A stretch of 64,000 bases of DNA from Sanghuangporus weigelae (Eukaryota > Basidiomycota > Agaricomycetes > Hymenochaetales > Hymenochaetaceae). Positions 33,440 to 45,341 of this stretch are shown here, piece by piece; position 1 is the stretch's first letter; the number at the start of each line of letters is the position of its first letter. The position numbers and the translations under genes are program-made. The notes beneath the pieces are model-generated. The model searched no databases and was not told the DNA's origin. It saw nothing but the letters and a program-made list of their open reading frames with translations. Where the stretch lies: the NCBI GenBank assembly GCA_033182465.1, contig CP137321.1, positions 434,001-498,000 on the forward strand. The letters are read 5' to 3'.

Positions 33440-35477
33440 CTATTGCCTATCTGAGTCGGTCTCGGAATCTGACGCATCGCGGCGACGTCGGTGACCAGCC
33501 TGGTGACGGGAACCGTGGCGGTTACGCTGCAGATGTAAATTAGTGAGAGAAGCTTAACAAAGACCATGAACTTCATTTCAAACTTACCAATGGCAGTTTT
33601 TGCCCCTGGTTTCCAAACGCGATGGATAAAGCAGTCGTGTCTAATAATAAGCCAAATGAGCGGGGTTCTTCGACATATGAGAGAAGACAGATATCCCACC
33701 TGGAACGCCCGGGAAACGCTTCGCAGAATACACGGTGAAGGCCTCCGTGAAAGTCTGAGCGAGAATAGGCGACACGCCTGTCATTACGCGGTTCGAGCCA
33801 GGCTCAGGCGCTGGGTGTCTGATTGAAACAACTTAATCAAGGCAACCTAAAATTGATATTGGAATGATACTCACGCGCCAACATTCATTAGTCGCATTCT
33901 CAGCCTGAATGTACCCTCCGTACGGATAGAAAGATCTTGGAACAGGAAGAAGATACCGGGTTTGCGATGTTCATCGTTCAGACGAGCCGCATTAGCAGAC
34001 AGCGGTCCGACAAGGGTACGAGTGTAGGTGTGTCGCGGAAGAGGGACGCTCGACGCCGAAGGAGTTGAAGGAGACGCGCTAGAATTAGTATTGGCGGAAG
34101 ATGACTTGTGTCCAGATGGGTTCTGGCTGGAATTACTCGTGGTACCTGTGGATGCAGCCGAAGATGCTGGAGTTTGCGACTGGGGCTGGGGCTGTCCTTG
34201 GGGCTGTGCGTGATGAGACGGCGCTGGAGTAGGCGGAGGCAAGGATGCAGGAGGCGGTGGAGGAGCATACGGGTAATGTCCTTGTGGTGGACCATACGGT
34301 TGCATGGCATACAACGGTGCTCCGTCAACAGGTGGAGGTCCATATGGAGTTCCGTACGCGGGTGCGGGAGGTGGAGGCGCAGCCGATGGAGCAGCATAAG
34401 ATCCATCTTCTGTCGATGTTGCAGGGGCAGGAGGGTCAGCGCGACCTGGTTCACTGGGCCAAGGTGCCTGTCCCGGCGTACCCATCCTGCTATGGAACGA
34501 CTGGATAGGAGGCAAAGGTCCGTAGCCAGGATAGCCCGGGTGTTGGTAAGGCGGGTAATGAGGGTAGCTCCATGCATTATGGTCTGGATAATGCGGATAC
34601 GGTGGATGGGCGGGGTACGGTGAAGCCGCACTTGAATCGAACACTCCGGGTGGCGGTTGAGCGGGATACCCCGGGTAAGCAGATTGGTATTGAGCATGAG
34701 CGTAGGCTGCTGCAGGAGGAGGAAGAGCTTGTAACGAGGGCTGCACAAGAATGGGAATATTGCGATAATCGCACAATTTAATCCAGAGATCAGAATGATA
34801 GTATTATTATTAGCTTGAAGAATACAGAAATCGAGATACGGAGGTCGGACTCACTTGAGAAGACTGGTCAGGAGCGGATGGACCCGTGCTAGGACCATTC
34901 CCACGTCGACGTGGTTTGCTAACATGTGTAGGAATATAGCGATCCGCCGATGAGGGATGGAGAACGAGATTCATCTCTTGTTTCCCGTCAGCGGACCAGA
35001 GATCCACTGTGACAACGAAAAAGGCGACATCTATATCACTTTATTTACGCGTTTGAGAAAATCACGAAAAACAGAGTGAAAACTATCACGTACTCGACAT
35101 CAACTATACTGTTATCTTCTCGTCGTACAGTCATTTTTGCAACAGCAGCAGGAGCCAGCGGTCTGCGGTCCTGCAAGATGAGAGTGACGGTACTGATATC
35201 AAATCAGAAAGTTTCCAGATGAAAGGATGCACAGACTTTATCACCAAACCCGCACATTCGGGCTCTGATTGGGTGCTGGATGACCTCAAGCGAATAATGT
35301 CTTGCAACGAGACAAACCAAACTTCAGTCAACGGCGATGACAGAGGAACGACAGCGCATACTTGTCATTGTACCAAGATCCCCAAGTTTCGGATCCTTCT
35401 TCGGAGCCAGCGGTAGAGTCCCTGCGGAAAGTTACCGTGGAAGAGGTAGCGCGGCGTGCATTGGTAACTTGAATCAT
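33440..35477 (-). CDS. Velvet-domain regulator (VelB/VosA type)
   Basis: Velvet proteins are fungal DNA-binding regulators of development and secondary metabolism. Eight exons (35477-35362, 35300-35237, 35170-35094, 35038-34855, 34740-33875, 33818-33700, 33640-33588, 33526-33440) give 521 residues in frame. The first half of the velvet fold includes YSLEVIQHPIRARMCGFGDK, DRRPLAP and DVAFFVVTVDLWSADG, followed by MNLVLHPSS. A Pro/Tyr/Gly-rich low-complexity insert of about 230 residues then splits the domain. The second half runs HTYTRTLVGPLSANAARLND, KPGIFFLFQDLSIRTEGTFR and LRMRLMNVG, and ends PFPGV..ALSIAFGNQGQKLPL-like with a basic tail RNRHGSRHQAGHRRRR. A large insert inside the velvet domain is a known VelB feature, which favours that type. 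The start is the first ATG of the open frame; an earlier exon cannot be excluded. Confidence 0.85.
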
Positions 35478-38340
35478 GTCCGAATCGTCGGGATCGTCTT
35501 GTCGCTGGACAGCGCAGTGCACAGACGCGAACTTGAAAGTGAAGCAGTTGGACGCCAGGGGTGAAGACGACGCGAGTGACCGCGGGTGGTCTTATGAGGG
35601 ATCGTTTGGCTGGTGAGAACACAGAGATAGGTATTCACTTGAGAAACGGGTGTGTTGGCCCCCTTCTCACGTTTATGGACTGGGACTGAAGAGGACGGAC
35701 AAGAAACGGCGGGTAAGGTATCCTCTCCCTTGGCTCGAACCGTACTTATGGTAATAAACAATGATCACCTCGCAGACGGCTTTTAGCAACACGAGGCTTT
35801 GGAGACGCGCAAGACAACGATCACCTCGAGAATTGCCGGCGGCGACGACGAGCAGGTAGTGGTTAGAGTGTAAGCTGGACCGTGAACTTGAAGGTACTCA
35901 CTATTGATTGCCGACCTCGGCCATCATTCCGGAACACAAATTTCTTGTCTTGGTAGTACGTCGTCTTGGTGTTTTTGTGGCCCTCTTCCATCGTCGGGTA
36001 AAAGAAAAATGCAAGTTTTCCGTCACCTTGTCACTTCGACCTCATATCTCCAGCCATCAGATACCGCAGAACCCTTCTTACCTCCGAACCAAAGTCATGG
36101 ATTATTTTCCGTACTTTCGGGTTTTACGGCTGATCATGAGAGCAATTGTTGACGGGTATGAGACTCGCCTTCTTGTCGACCTATCGCATTACCTTCCCGA
36201 AGTATTTCTTCCCACTTGAATGAGAAAGCATGCAAGTTATTCCAACTTCATCAATCCTTCAACTTTGTCTTCTGACTTTGCCTGGATGCCTCCGCGAGGA
36301 CCGACCAATGGAGACTATATGAAACCGCGTTCCTAAGTGTTCTCTTCAGCCATTCGGTCTTGCGACACGTAAGTTGCTCGATGCCTCTCGCAATTACGTT
36401 CCAGAATACTTACTATGAATTGTCATGTTGGCCGGCTGCAAGCAATCATGGTCTACCGTTATTGCAATCAGGAGACACAAACCCGGTTCAATGACTGCCA
36501 TGATAACCTCAGATCCATCTCTATTGTATCCTATCTTCTTGGTTTTTTGACGGCGTAATAACCGGTAGCGAAAGCCCTTTCTTCGGCGCCCAGCTTATCT
36601 ACATTCACCAGCCTAGAATGCATCCGCTATGTTTACACCATGGTGACATACGGCCTTTGGGTCAGACGGCCTTCTGGTCGTATTCGGAGGTTTTGCGCAA
36701 TGTTCAAAACCTTCTTCCCCGTGCCTCCGGACCTCACTTCGAGACCGTCCGTTCTTAGATTATTTGCCATTTTGATCAATACTGACTTTTCATTTCCCGG
36801 GCTAATATTAATACGGTCTTGTCCAAAAAGTCTTGTACCAGAATCACAAGCTGCATTTGATATTAAATGGTACCTATACCTCAGCTACGTTGGCCGGGAA
36901 GTCCGTCTTATCATGGTTTGAGAAGAAATACCCCGAAGATCATTCAAGAATGGTTACTACGTTATACCCCACAATACATTGAATACAGACCACCGGACAA
37001 ACAAATGAAAGGGAACTTACTTCCGTTCATCTCGGCTCCGCGGTGTACCTTGTGTTGTCCTGATTGATCCGTTGGTTTGGGTCCTGGCTTTCGCGGCATT
37101 CTTTCCTGTACAATTTCTCAGCCTGGATTGCCTCTCACATATCCACCAAGCCGTAGTTTATTCAAAACCGGCGCACACGTTCTATCATCATCAAAAATTC
37201 TTTCTCTGCAATGTTGGCTACCTGACTTCTATTTTTATGCCTATATGACGGCTTTCCTACTGCGTTCTTATCTAGCTCCATTTCTTCATCTTCAATACAG
37301 GCGGATATCGCATCCGTGGCCATCAAGCGGCGTCCTGAGATGATGTCGGCCAATGTTTGGGGATGCAGATGGACATTGTTTGTCACTCCAGAGGAAACGC
37401 ATCAAATCGAGCGGAGTAATGCCATGGTCTTTCCCACATACTTATTACTTTATCATTGGGGAATCTGCGATTCTGTAGCTGGTTGTTTACTCTCCGTCTT
37501 ATAAGACAAGGCCTTCCGATGCGGTTGAGCCTCGTCCGTTACGGTGTTCCGTCTGTACATTCATACAGTTGAACTGGATTGAGGTCAGAACGGTGATTTA
37601 ACGGACACATCGGATTGCGGAGCAGAAGTCCAAAGCCACGTCTCTGATATCGATAGAATGTCGACAGATCAAAACCTGCTGGGAGCAAAGTCTGCCTCGG
37701 ATACGCTCCGATCGGTATTTGGCTGCGTTCGACGTATCGTTGCTAACACATAGACCTCCTGTGGGGATTGACGTCACCTTTGGATCAGACTTCCTTATCA
37801 ACGGACCAAGACAAAGTTCTCCAAGTGAATAGCATCCAGAATAGCATTATAACGGCCGCAGCACGATATATCTCGGTCTGCATCTAAGGACTTATAGGTG
37901 GTCGGAGTAGCAACTAATTAGACACCGTGCTCGGGGCATTTGTTTAAAAGAAATTAGCTGATTGATGAGTTAGATTACTGTATGAAAAACGCTGTAATCA
38001 AAAGCTTGAATAAGACGATACAATTTTATTATTATTTCTGAAACCGCATCTGGCTATGATTAACGTTCTTTCGCTGTCCTGGATCCCTATAATACAAGGA
38101 CATAGAATACTCCGATGCAATCGAAAGGGACACAAATTTATTAAGAGCGACTAGTGGTCTAATCCATTCCACGTACAGTACACAGTGCACATGATACCGG
38201 TAAGTATACTAGGGAAAGCCGTTTCTAATTTCCCTCACCCAGTTTGCAGACATTCTCTAGCGTGTGAAGTGGGGATGAGGCCGAGAAACCGCCAATCCGT
38301 CAAGTAGCCATGATATGCCGGCGAACGGGAGAAGGTATAC
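35478..38340. other. Gene-poor stretch
   Basis: Nearly 2.9 kb lies upstream of the velvet gene. The first few hundred bases are probably its promoter. Frames between 36.6 and 37.4 kb reach about 90 codons but have poor composition, and I find no splice pattern or domain. I cannot identify an ancient transposon here from sequence alone. Confidence 0.35.
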
Positions 38341-38508
38341 CGGGGAAACCGGGATATCCTTTGTTCTCGTGAAAATGTCAATCTGCGCCGCGCTTTGCTG
38401 GGCGGCGCGTTCAGAAGTTCCCGCTTTGCTTCCATGCAATAGGAGAAGTTGGTAGGATCCAAATTGCTTGTATTGTTCAAAGTGGCTCAAGATCCCGGTA
38501 GGAGTCAT
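38341..38508 (-). CDS. Coding-like exon, unassigned
   Basis: From an ATG at 38508 a 56-codon frame reads MTPTGILSHFEQYKQFGSYQ, then LHGSKAGTSERAAQQSAAQI, to a donor CCG-GTATAC. A possible next exon a little over 100 bp downstream adds RMSANW before GTGAGG. Composition and the clean donor suggest real coding sequence. No family is recognised and the rest of the gene could not be placed, so it may be a fragment. Confidence 0.3.
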
Positions 38509-38568
38509 GTAGAAGAGGTCCCATTAGTACCGACAAAGCCTTGTCTCTGAGTACATGACAACTGAATT

Positions 38569-39033
38569 TTAAGTCAGCGGGAAGACGAGAGAGGCAGACC
38601 CCGCAAGCGCAGTAGAGCCCGGGCCAATCTCATAGGCGAGGTTGCCGATCCACATGAGTTCACAAAGAAAACAAAGAGAGTCGCGGAAATCTTCCCAATC
38701 TTCAGCATTTCCAAGGCTTTCATTCGTCCAGGCGTTTTCACACGCACGCGAGTTTGGATTGGACGAGACTAACTTGCCGCCTGTTTGCAGCGTCTTGATC
38801 GAATGATCGTATCCTATGTCGCCACCATTCCATCTCCGACCGAACTAACTCAAATCTGAGACTGGAAAAAACGACACCGAAAGTCTTGTATAGCAAAACT
38901 AGAATGTACTGGTGGAAACGGCGTTGGTCTACGGAGCAAAAGACACGTACTTAGGTCTGTTCTGAATTATAACAATATCATCGTTTCGGACTGCAGTGCA
39001 TGAGCCGCGGAACCTTAGATTTCGGGCGCCGCA
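38569..39033 (-). CDS. Coding-like two-exon piece, unassigned
   Basis: A 91-codon open stretch, 38844-38569, ends in TAA and reads FGRRWNGGDIGYDHSIKTLQ, then ACENAWTNESLGNAEDWEDF and CELMWIGNLAYEIGPGSTA. It follows a GTTAG acceptor. An upstream piece, 39033-38947, reads RFRGSCTAVRNDDIVIIQNR and joins in phase 0 through a TAC-GTGTCT donor and a 102-bp intron. Composition is strongly protein-like (Trp, Cys, acidic and Gly residues well spread). No start codon or signal peptide could be tied to it, so it is either the 3' part of a gene with further exons upstream or a remnant. I do not recognise the family. Confidence 0.4.
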
Positions 39034-39632
39034 TCACAGTACTCGTGGCGAGTCTTCGATGCACCTCTGGCGTCACTCCAAAACGATTAGTCTCCCATTA
39101 GCTAGGCCGCTGACTTCTAGTCAAGCCGGGGCGAGGTCAGACAGCATCTGGTCATGGAGTTACTAAGAGATGTTCGGGATGGGATACTGTTGACCAATTG
39201 TGCAGCCACTGACGCAAACTGAGTTGAGCTCGTCGGCACTCCTTAAGAGTTTATCACTGCGGAAGTACATTGTTATATCAGCAGTCCAGACATTACACAA
39301 TATCTTAGCAAGTATACGGAATTGGGGGTGCAAGAGAATGAATCGGATGAGAATACAGCAGAAAACTTAATAACAAAATGACACGCCGGCTCCGCAATTA
39401 AATTCATTCGCTAAGGGCAATGTCTCCTTAAAGCGGGAGACGAGAGGTATTCCTGTGCTTCTCTTCCCGTACTCACACCAGTCCAGTGTGCCGGATTCAC
39501 AAGTGAGAACGCAGTAGCTAAAGCTAATGCCAATGTGAGGTTAAGAAAATAGAGAAGCTTCCCACTCAGGGCCCGTGCTTCGCTTCTGGGAGAATTTGCC
39601 TTTGCCTCTTTATCCCGGATCGACAGCAACTA

Positions 39633-40402
39633 TCAAGAGTCTGAGCTACATCCTCTGCAACCTAGCGTCGGGAACTCTAATGAGCTACATCACAAACAAA
39701 GTCCTAAAGCAACAGACGTACCGCAATGGGTGCACTGAACAATCGTCCCTTGCTTCACCTGTGCCTTTGGAACACGACAGATGCACGCAGAGCCTTCGTA
39801 GTTCATGTCCTTCAAAACATCACAATAAATCATGTAATCACAACATCATAACCATGACTGAGATGCGTACCCGAGTCTGGATGCAACGAACGCAGCACAA
39901 CTTTTCGTATCCTGGTTTCTTCCATTTAGCAATCAAGCTAGCCAAAGAAGTTACGGAGACAATCAGACGTCGATGAAGAGACAAAGAGAATGAGCCAATT
40001 ACTTACTTCGCATCCGCATAGCCCTGTTGCAGAAGCCAGTCGTACAACGCCCTACTGATTGCTTGACGTTTGTAGTAGAGTTCGTAGATGTAACGCGAAC
40101 GGGCATGATTAAGCTGAAAGATGGGCCAGAGCGATTCGGTTTTACGTTTGCCCTCGTGCGACTCATTCTCAGCATCACGCATCTTCTTTGCGTAGTCATC
40201 GAGGACCTGAAACAATCGGAAGGCAATGGGAAGTTAGACGCAGTGTACTTGTTTACCCCGAGCCAGATACATGACCTCTCGTAGTAGTGATCATCGTACC
40301 GAGGCGCAAGGAAACGGAATGAGACGTTGGCGTACATACCCCTTCAATGTCCTCGAAGCCTTCCGGGGGCTTCTTCGTCCTGGAAGTCCTGATCTTGGGC
40401 AT
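39633..40402 (-). CDS. BUD31: Pre-mRNA splicing factor BUD31 (G10)
   Basis: BUD31 is a small conserved zinc-binding component of the catalytic spliceosome. Five exons (40402-40340, 40206-40007, 39937-39871, 39809-39722, 39661-39633) give 148 residues, the normal family length. It begins [20 protein letters not shown] and continues [24 protein letters not shown], split here into [13 protein letters not shown] and ESLWPIF. Then come [44 protein letters not shown] and the zinc cluster ending [11 protein letters not shown] and CTHCGCRGCSS. All the conserved Cys residues are present. Exon joins restore the known sequence exactly, so the model is secure, including the final 29-bp exon. Confidence 0.96.
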
Positions 40403-41522
40403 TGCTGGATGAGACACTCGCTCTCTATTCGACTCGTGCGCTATCAACGGCAGTCGGTGTGCTCGGCCGGCGATTCGGTGGAGAACGAGTTCGTCACTCA
40501 CGCTATGGCCTTGAAGGCACTGTGAGACGAGTCACGCCTCATGTCACTTGTATTGCCACAGGGTTGCCTTGAATCTTGTGCCCAAACAAACTCTAACTAA
40601 CTTACTTCTTCAATCGTATGTACGGACGTTTCTTAACTTTCCTGCACCGCACTTCGTCCAGCTTCGATGTCATGGACTATCGTAACTGCAGTGCCGTCTT
40701 TGCTCAGCTTCCTTTTCGAATCACTAAGCTTTTCGTATGCGTTGGAAAATCCTTGTAGTCTTGAGTAACAGTCGTGATGCATTGTTCTATCACCTTGTTG
40801 AGCACTGATCAAGCCATGCTCCATCAAGCGCTCCGACACTCAACTGCATGTGTTTGATCGTTTGCGCCTGAGATTGGTGGCGGTTACTGCGAGCCACCGA
40901 GTTCATCTGTCGGTGTGCGGACAATTCCGTCTCAGAAGAACTTGCCTCTTCAATGCCCAACTAGGAATCCTTGGTATCCTCATGCTTTTCGCGTTTTTCA
41001 TCCTCGATCGTATCAGACTATACTGGAGCTGTGTAACTTCCGGCTGAGAGCTGATCATCCTGTGCCTTTCTGTGCCAGCAAAGGCCTGAGCACTCTTCTG
41101 ATTTACCCTCTTTGGTGATTACGTACGTCGGTGACCATCAATCTGCCTTTATTCGTATTTACGCTATGGCCATAATATGCTGCCCCCAGCAGGTTTTTTC
41201 ACTGCAATCGTTCTCCACCCTCAACACGCGCATCATCTACGAATTTTCTGGACTGTGTTTGCTAGTGCAGTTGAGTGACCGTACGTCGGTAACTGAACGA
41301 CTTGCATCGCATCCGAATGCGCCTCCCCTCTCTAATCGGCGTAGATAAAAAGAGCCATGTCGCTCCAGTCTATACCCATCAATCAGCCATTGCAGACCTC
41401 TAAGCGGTCGCACTTCAGCAGACCTTTAAAAAGTCCTCATTTACATTCTCTCTCGGATCGTTTCATCTTCCCCGAGCTCCTCTTCATTCTTCCATCACAC
41501 GAGAAGCTCTCCGTTTATCCGA
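40403..41522. other. Intergenic region between BUD31 and an unknown gene
   Basis: About 1.1 kb between divergent genes. Frames of 60-80 codons are present on both strands without splice partners. Nothing here is recognisable beyond promoter sequence. Confidence 0.4.
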
Positions 41523-42277
41523 ATGCCTCGAAAAAGCAATCAGACTCAATACGACGACATGGTCAGTCCTTCTTAGGCGCCCTCTTATTAGTCTTTTAAG
41601 GTTGATGCGGTTCGTTCGCCGATATGCAGATGTCGGTATTTAGCTGGGATGGCGACAGACGCTCTAGTCATCGTGGAGACACAAATCCCCCCGCCCAAGC
41701 TGCAGTCCCTCGCTCTCGTACACCTCACCCAACGCAGGTCCCTGCTATTGCACCGACTACATACGGCTACCCGGTCCAGCCGCAGGTTCCTGCGTCTTCT
41801 GGTGGTGCCGTCTCTCCTCAAGGCTGGGATGAATTGTACGGTAGCACTTACACTGGCACAAGTGTCCAGGGCACCACCTATGGCACCGGCGTCTACGAAG
41901 ATATCCCACCGTATGGACAGACCAGTGCTATTATGAATCCTGCTACGAGTTCACAGACGTCGTACAATACACCGAGCCAGTGGATAGTGCAATTCAACTA
42001 CGATGGCAGTCGCGAACCGAGGCAGGTTGCAGTTCAGATACAGAGGCACCAGGTCCCCGAGCTCCAGTGTCGATGCGGTATACATATCCGTATAGTCCAC
42101 TTGCCGACTCTCGTAAACTGGACACCACCCTTCGGAGTCTTGTGGAACTTCAAGCTAAACGATAACAATGGCTGGTTAGAAGGGAACAACACCAATGCCT
42201 GTATCTCCGCAACAAGATGCCCGCGGTGCAAAGCGTACATAACGCTCCATGGTCCTGCCACCGGCGGTACAGCTTGA
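41523..42277 (+). CDS. Unknown protein with C-terminal Cys motifs
   Basis: A two-exon model, 41523-41561 and 41630-42277, gives 228 residues starting MPRKSNQTQYDDM. The 68-bp intron has donor ATG-GTCAGT and acceptor GCAG. If exon 1 is untranslated, the protein would start at the Met at 41630 (MSVFSWDGDRRSSHRGDT). The first 120 residues are Pro/Thr/Tyr/Gly-rich and probably disordered. The last 80 form a compact block with ELQCRCGIHIRI, TPPFGVLWNF and ISATRCPRCKAYITLHGP. The spaced CRC and CPRC pairs suggest a zinc ribbon-like fold. No family is recognised. It could be a lineage-specific nuclear or regulatory protein, but nothing in the context shows its role. Confidence 0.6.
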
Positions 42278-42747
42278 AACGTCTGGCCAACGTTAACGGC
42301 TCTGATTAATTTTAAAAGTAAATTTTGTACGCAATCATTCGGTCTTCTCTGGTCCATTCGTCTTCGTTCTCGTTTTCCCTATTTATTCGATCCCAGTGAT
42401 CATTTCGAGCTTCCCTCGTCATCACAGCTTTCGTTGTTTGCTTTGCTCAGTTCTGCATTCGCCTTGCTTCGTTATTGTACCTGTAGCTTTCCGGCATCAT
42501 TATCCCTGAGACCTGCTCACGATACCCGTAAATTTCTCGCATTTCGTACCGCCGACATGCATATATGTTTATAGTAAATTTTATCCTTGTAGAGTCGTCA
42601 GGAATAGATGATCATTCTTTGGGGTTGAAATCATATATTCTGGTTGTGCTTGGTTGCTTAGTCATCATTGAGAGAGATCGTCGAGTTGCCCTAACTTGGA
42701 CTTGGCCTCTAACTACACCTTAAACAGAACAATCCAAGCCATACACG
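42278..42747. other. Intergenic region upstream of NDUFA1
   Basis: About 470 bp, pyrimidine-rich near 42.35-42.45 kb, with no frame. It should hold the NDUFA1 promoter. Confidence 0.4.
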
Positions 42748-43210
42748 ATGCCGCTTCCATGGGAGGCCACGATCCCCTTCGGTGAGCAGATATATAGGAA
42801 AATGAATAATACATAAATAATGTTGTCCTATCATCCAGCTCTTTTGACCGTGATGTTCGGCGCAGCGGGCACCCTGTTCAACGTATCGCAGCGTGCGCAG
42901 AACCTTGGAAAGGTACGCAAAACCTCACAAGCACCGCCATGCATGTCGTTTGGTGCATGTTGAATACTTATATTCCTCTTGGCTTTCAGCCCCCGAGATA
43001 TCATATCGACGACTGGGATGAGATGATGATGGAGCGGGATAAGCGCTTGACGGGACATAGACGGGGGCAACGGGTGCGTATAATGACGAACACTTTCGTA
43101 TTATTTTCTTATTCGAACACTAAGTCTGACTTCTGGTTTGATAGACGGATTCTGTAGCCCCAGAAAGATTCTCAACGAACAGCGTTTGGTACACAGACAA
43201 GACGCAGTGA
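42748..43210 (+). CDS. NDUFA1: Complex I subunit NDUFA1 (fungal 9.5 kDa subunit)
   Basis: This is an accessory subunit of mitochondrial NADH:ubiquinone oxidoreductase, needed for membrane-arm assembly. Four exons (42748-42781, 42839-42912, 42990-43073, 43145-43210) give 85 residues, the usual length. It starts MPLPWEATIPFALLTVMFGA, with one membrane helix at about residues 8-27, and then carries the family block PPRYHIDDWDEMMMERDKRL followed by TGHRRGQ. The fungal version differs from the animal one but keeps the D-x-W-D and R-D-x-R-L-T-G pattern. All introns are canonical and of 57-77 bp. It lies in a run of mitochondrial genes. Confidence 0.92.
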
Positions 43211-43415
43211 CACCATAACTCGTCATAGAATTGAGAATTCATTCATTTACTTGTTCCTTGTCGTATTATCAGCGTGTTTCGGGGCATTCACCCTGCATCT
43301 GTCCGAGAGCCACTTCTAAGAGCGCATCTAAGAGCGCGACTTAGAGCGCGCTCCACACTCGTTGCTATGCCCAGAATACAAGAGTTGCTCTTCGTATCTA
43401 TCATGTATGGCACGG

Positions 43416-45160
43416 TCACGAGCTCGTCTCCTCCCGAATCCAATTCCAGATCTCTTTTATCCGTAAGGGTCTATCACCGTCATCATCATTCCATTTCCAT
43501 TCGTTTTCACCATCCCAATCAATTTCCTCGAAACCCTTGATGAATCCGTATCGCATGTCGATCATCCTCTGGTTGATTCTTGAGAGTGTTTCAGAGTGCA
43601 CGCCGGGACAGTCGACTTTGCATGAGAGGATGACTCCGTGTTTTGATGTTATCTCCGCTTTCTGTGATGGTTTTTTAGTTTGGTCGTTTGCAAACGTTAG
43701 GGTCTTGTAATGATGCTTTATGATTTGGTGGACGAGGACTTACAGCTAAGCCAAAGTCGAATAATCTGGATACGCTGTATGTGAATTCGGGAGTTTGTCC
43801 ATATTGCCAATCCCAACTCTGTTTTAAAGTTAGCGAGGGAATGCACGACCCTCGATGCGAGAAGTGTACCTTCAGTTCTTCCATTCCTTTGCGTATTTCT
43901 GGAGCATTCAGTATATTCCCAGTTTCTTCAACATGATGTGGCTGTAGGGGAAGGTCAGAGAAACGTGGCTAGAAAAGCGAAACGAACCTTTTCATCGATG
44001 CCGTAGGCTTCCTGAAACGCTTGGATAGAGGCCTCAACGAACCCTTCATGCGTGATCGCAGGATTGAAACGCTGCAAATTCTGCACTGGTGAGCGCACAG
44101 AAGCTACGCCTTTGGTAACCATTGTTTCCTGATGGGAAAACAGCAGCGTGAAAGCCACGTCAGTCAAATTCAAAATCATTCGTAATCGTCAACTCCACCA
44201 AGGAAGATATCAAAACAGCAACAACATCAACAACATCAACAAGAAGAACAGGATCATCTGTCGACATAAGCGAAATCATAGAAATCGAAACCAATTGCAA
44301 AAGAGATCATAGTGATGTTGTTCTTTAAGCGCTTAACTTACTTTCGTGATGTGCAGCAGATCGCCCAGGGTATCGAGTTTCGTGGAGATGAGCATTGTAC
44401 CATGATGGTACGCTCGTTTACTTGCAATTTTATATGCAGAGCCTGAAATGTATATAGTGAAGCGCCAGCGCTCTCAATCTCTTAGAGATGAAACGAAATC
44501 GAAATGCAGCTTATCTTAAATCTGTCGACACATATGTCGTTTCTATCATTCACATAGGCGTTAGCACCTAGGGAACGAACACCGCGCACGACTATCTTCG
44601 CTGTTTCGTTCCGATCGAAGCCAGTGCGCGGGAGGTGCAGCGAATAATTTGTATTCCCAAGATCCTAACGGAACATCGCAGACAAATATCATATAAATAA
44701 TAGCGGATCAACATACGAAAACCAACGAAGAGAATATAGTATTCGCGCGTACGTGGTAAACGGTCCCACCGCCACTTCGTCTTCGCAGGAAGGGCACACG
44801 TCGCAGAGCCGCGAGTTGCAAGTTCACCTCCTTCCATGGATTCTGGTTACGTCCTATGACGACGCACGGCTCATCACGGTATAGCAGTAACAGAGGTTCG
44901 TCATGATCCTTGTTTCTAAATAGCCTGAAGTCGATTGTGAAACCGTTACGCGTCCTTCTTCAGCCACGTCAAATCAAGGTAAAGGCGGTAATGGACACGC
45001 ACCAGTCTTCGAGCGTGAGATTGAAGTACGGATTGTTCGAGTTGGAGACATATATTGAGTGCTCAGCAGTGAGACCTTGGATGCTAGTCGAGCTTAGGCG
45101 TCGTAAGTAATAAGAACAGCGCTGGTGTGAGAGAGGATGGTGGTAGAGTCTGAAGTTCAT
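43416..45160 (-). CDS. Lipoate-protein ligase / lipoyltransferase (AIM22/LIPT1 type)
   Basis: This mitochondrial enzyme attaches or transfers lipoate to the 2-oxoacid dehydrogenases and glycine cleavage H protein. Eight exons (45160-45003, 44924-44753, 44664-44511, 44442-44342, 44128-43988, 43941-43870, 43818-43744, 43661-43416) give 372 residues. The N-terminus (RCSYYLRRLSSTSIQ) looks like an import signal. Catalytic-fold motifs are NPYFNLTLEDW, CVVIGRNQNPWKEVN, RRRSGGGTVYH with DLGNTNYS, AYVNDRNDICVDRFKIS, SAYKIASKRAYHHGTML, GVASVRSPVQNL and WDWQYGQTPEF. The third intron lacks a GT donor; the only in-frame option is an A-GCTGCA donor, and the spliced product reads KISSAYKI where the family has KISGSAYK. 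That missing Gly lies at the lipoyl-AMP site, so either the junction is misread or the gene is altered. Confidence 0.85.
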
Positions 45161-45341
45161 TTGGACGAGTCGCGTGCCGCTTCCACATTTCTTTCCAGCT
45201 CGAGCTTGGATGGATCAACATATGTTCATACAACGAAATAATTCAAGAACAGGTCTTCTCGTACTTGTTTGAAAGCGAGACGCAGCACAGACATAACTAG
45301 AAGCGTTGGCAGAATGCGATTTATTTCCGCATTGGCTAAAT

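Noticed and set aside
33790-33810. Second B-box-like match (GGTTCGAGCC)
   Set aside because: It lies within a coding exon of the velvet gene and has no tRNA fold.
34028-34623. Long Arg/Trp/Cys-rich open frame on the plus strand
   Set aside because: It is antisense to the low-complexity insert of the velvet gene and mirrors its repetitive codons. The minus-strand reading has the velvet domain and matching splice phases.
35478-38340. Possible degraded transposon
   Set aside because: No terminal repeats, transposase or reverse-transcriptase motifs could be read, so no element is called.
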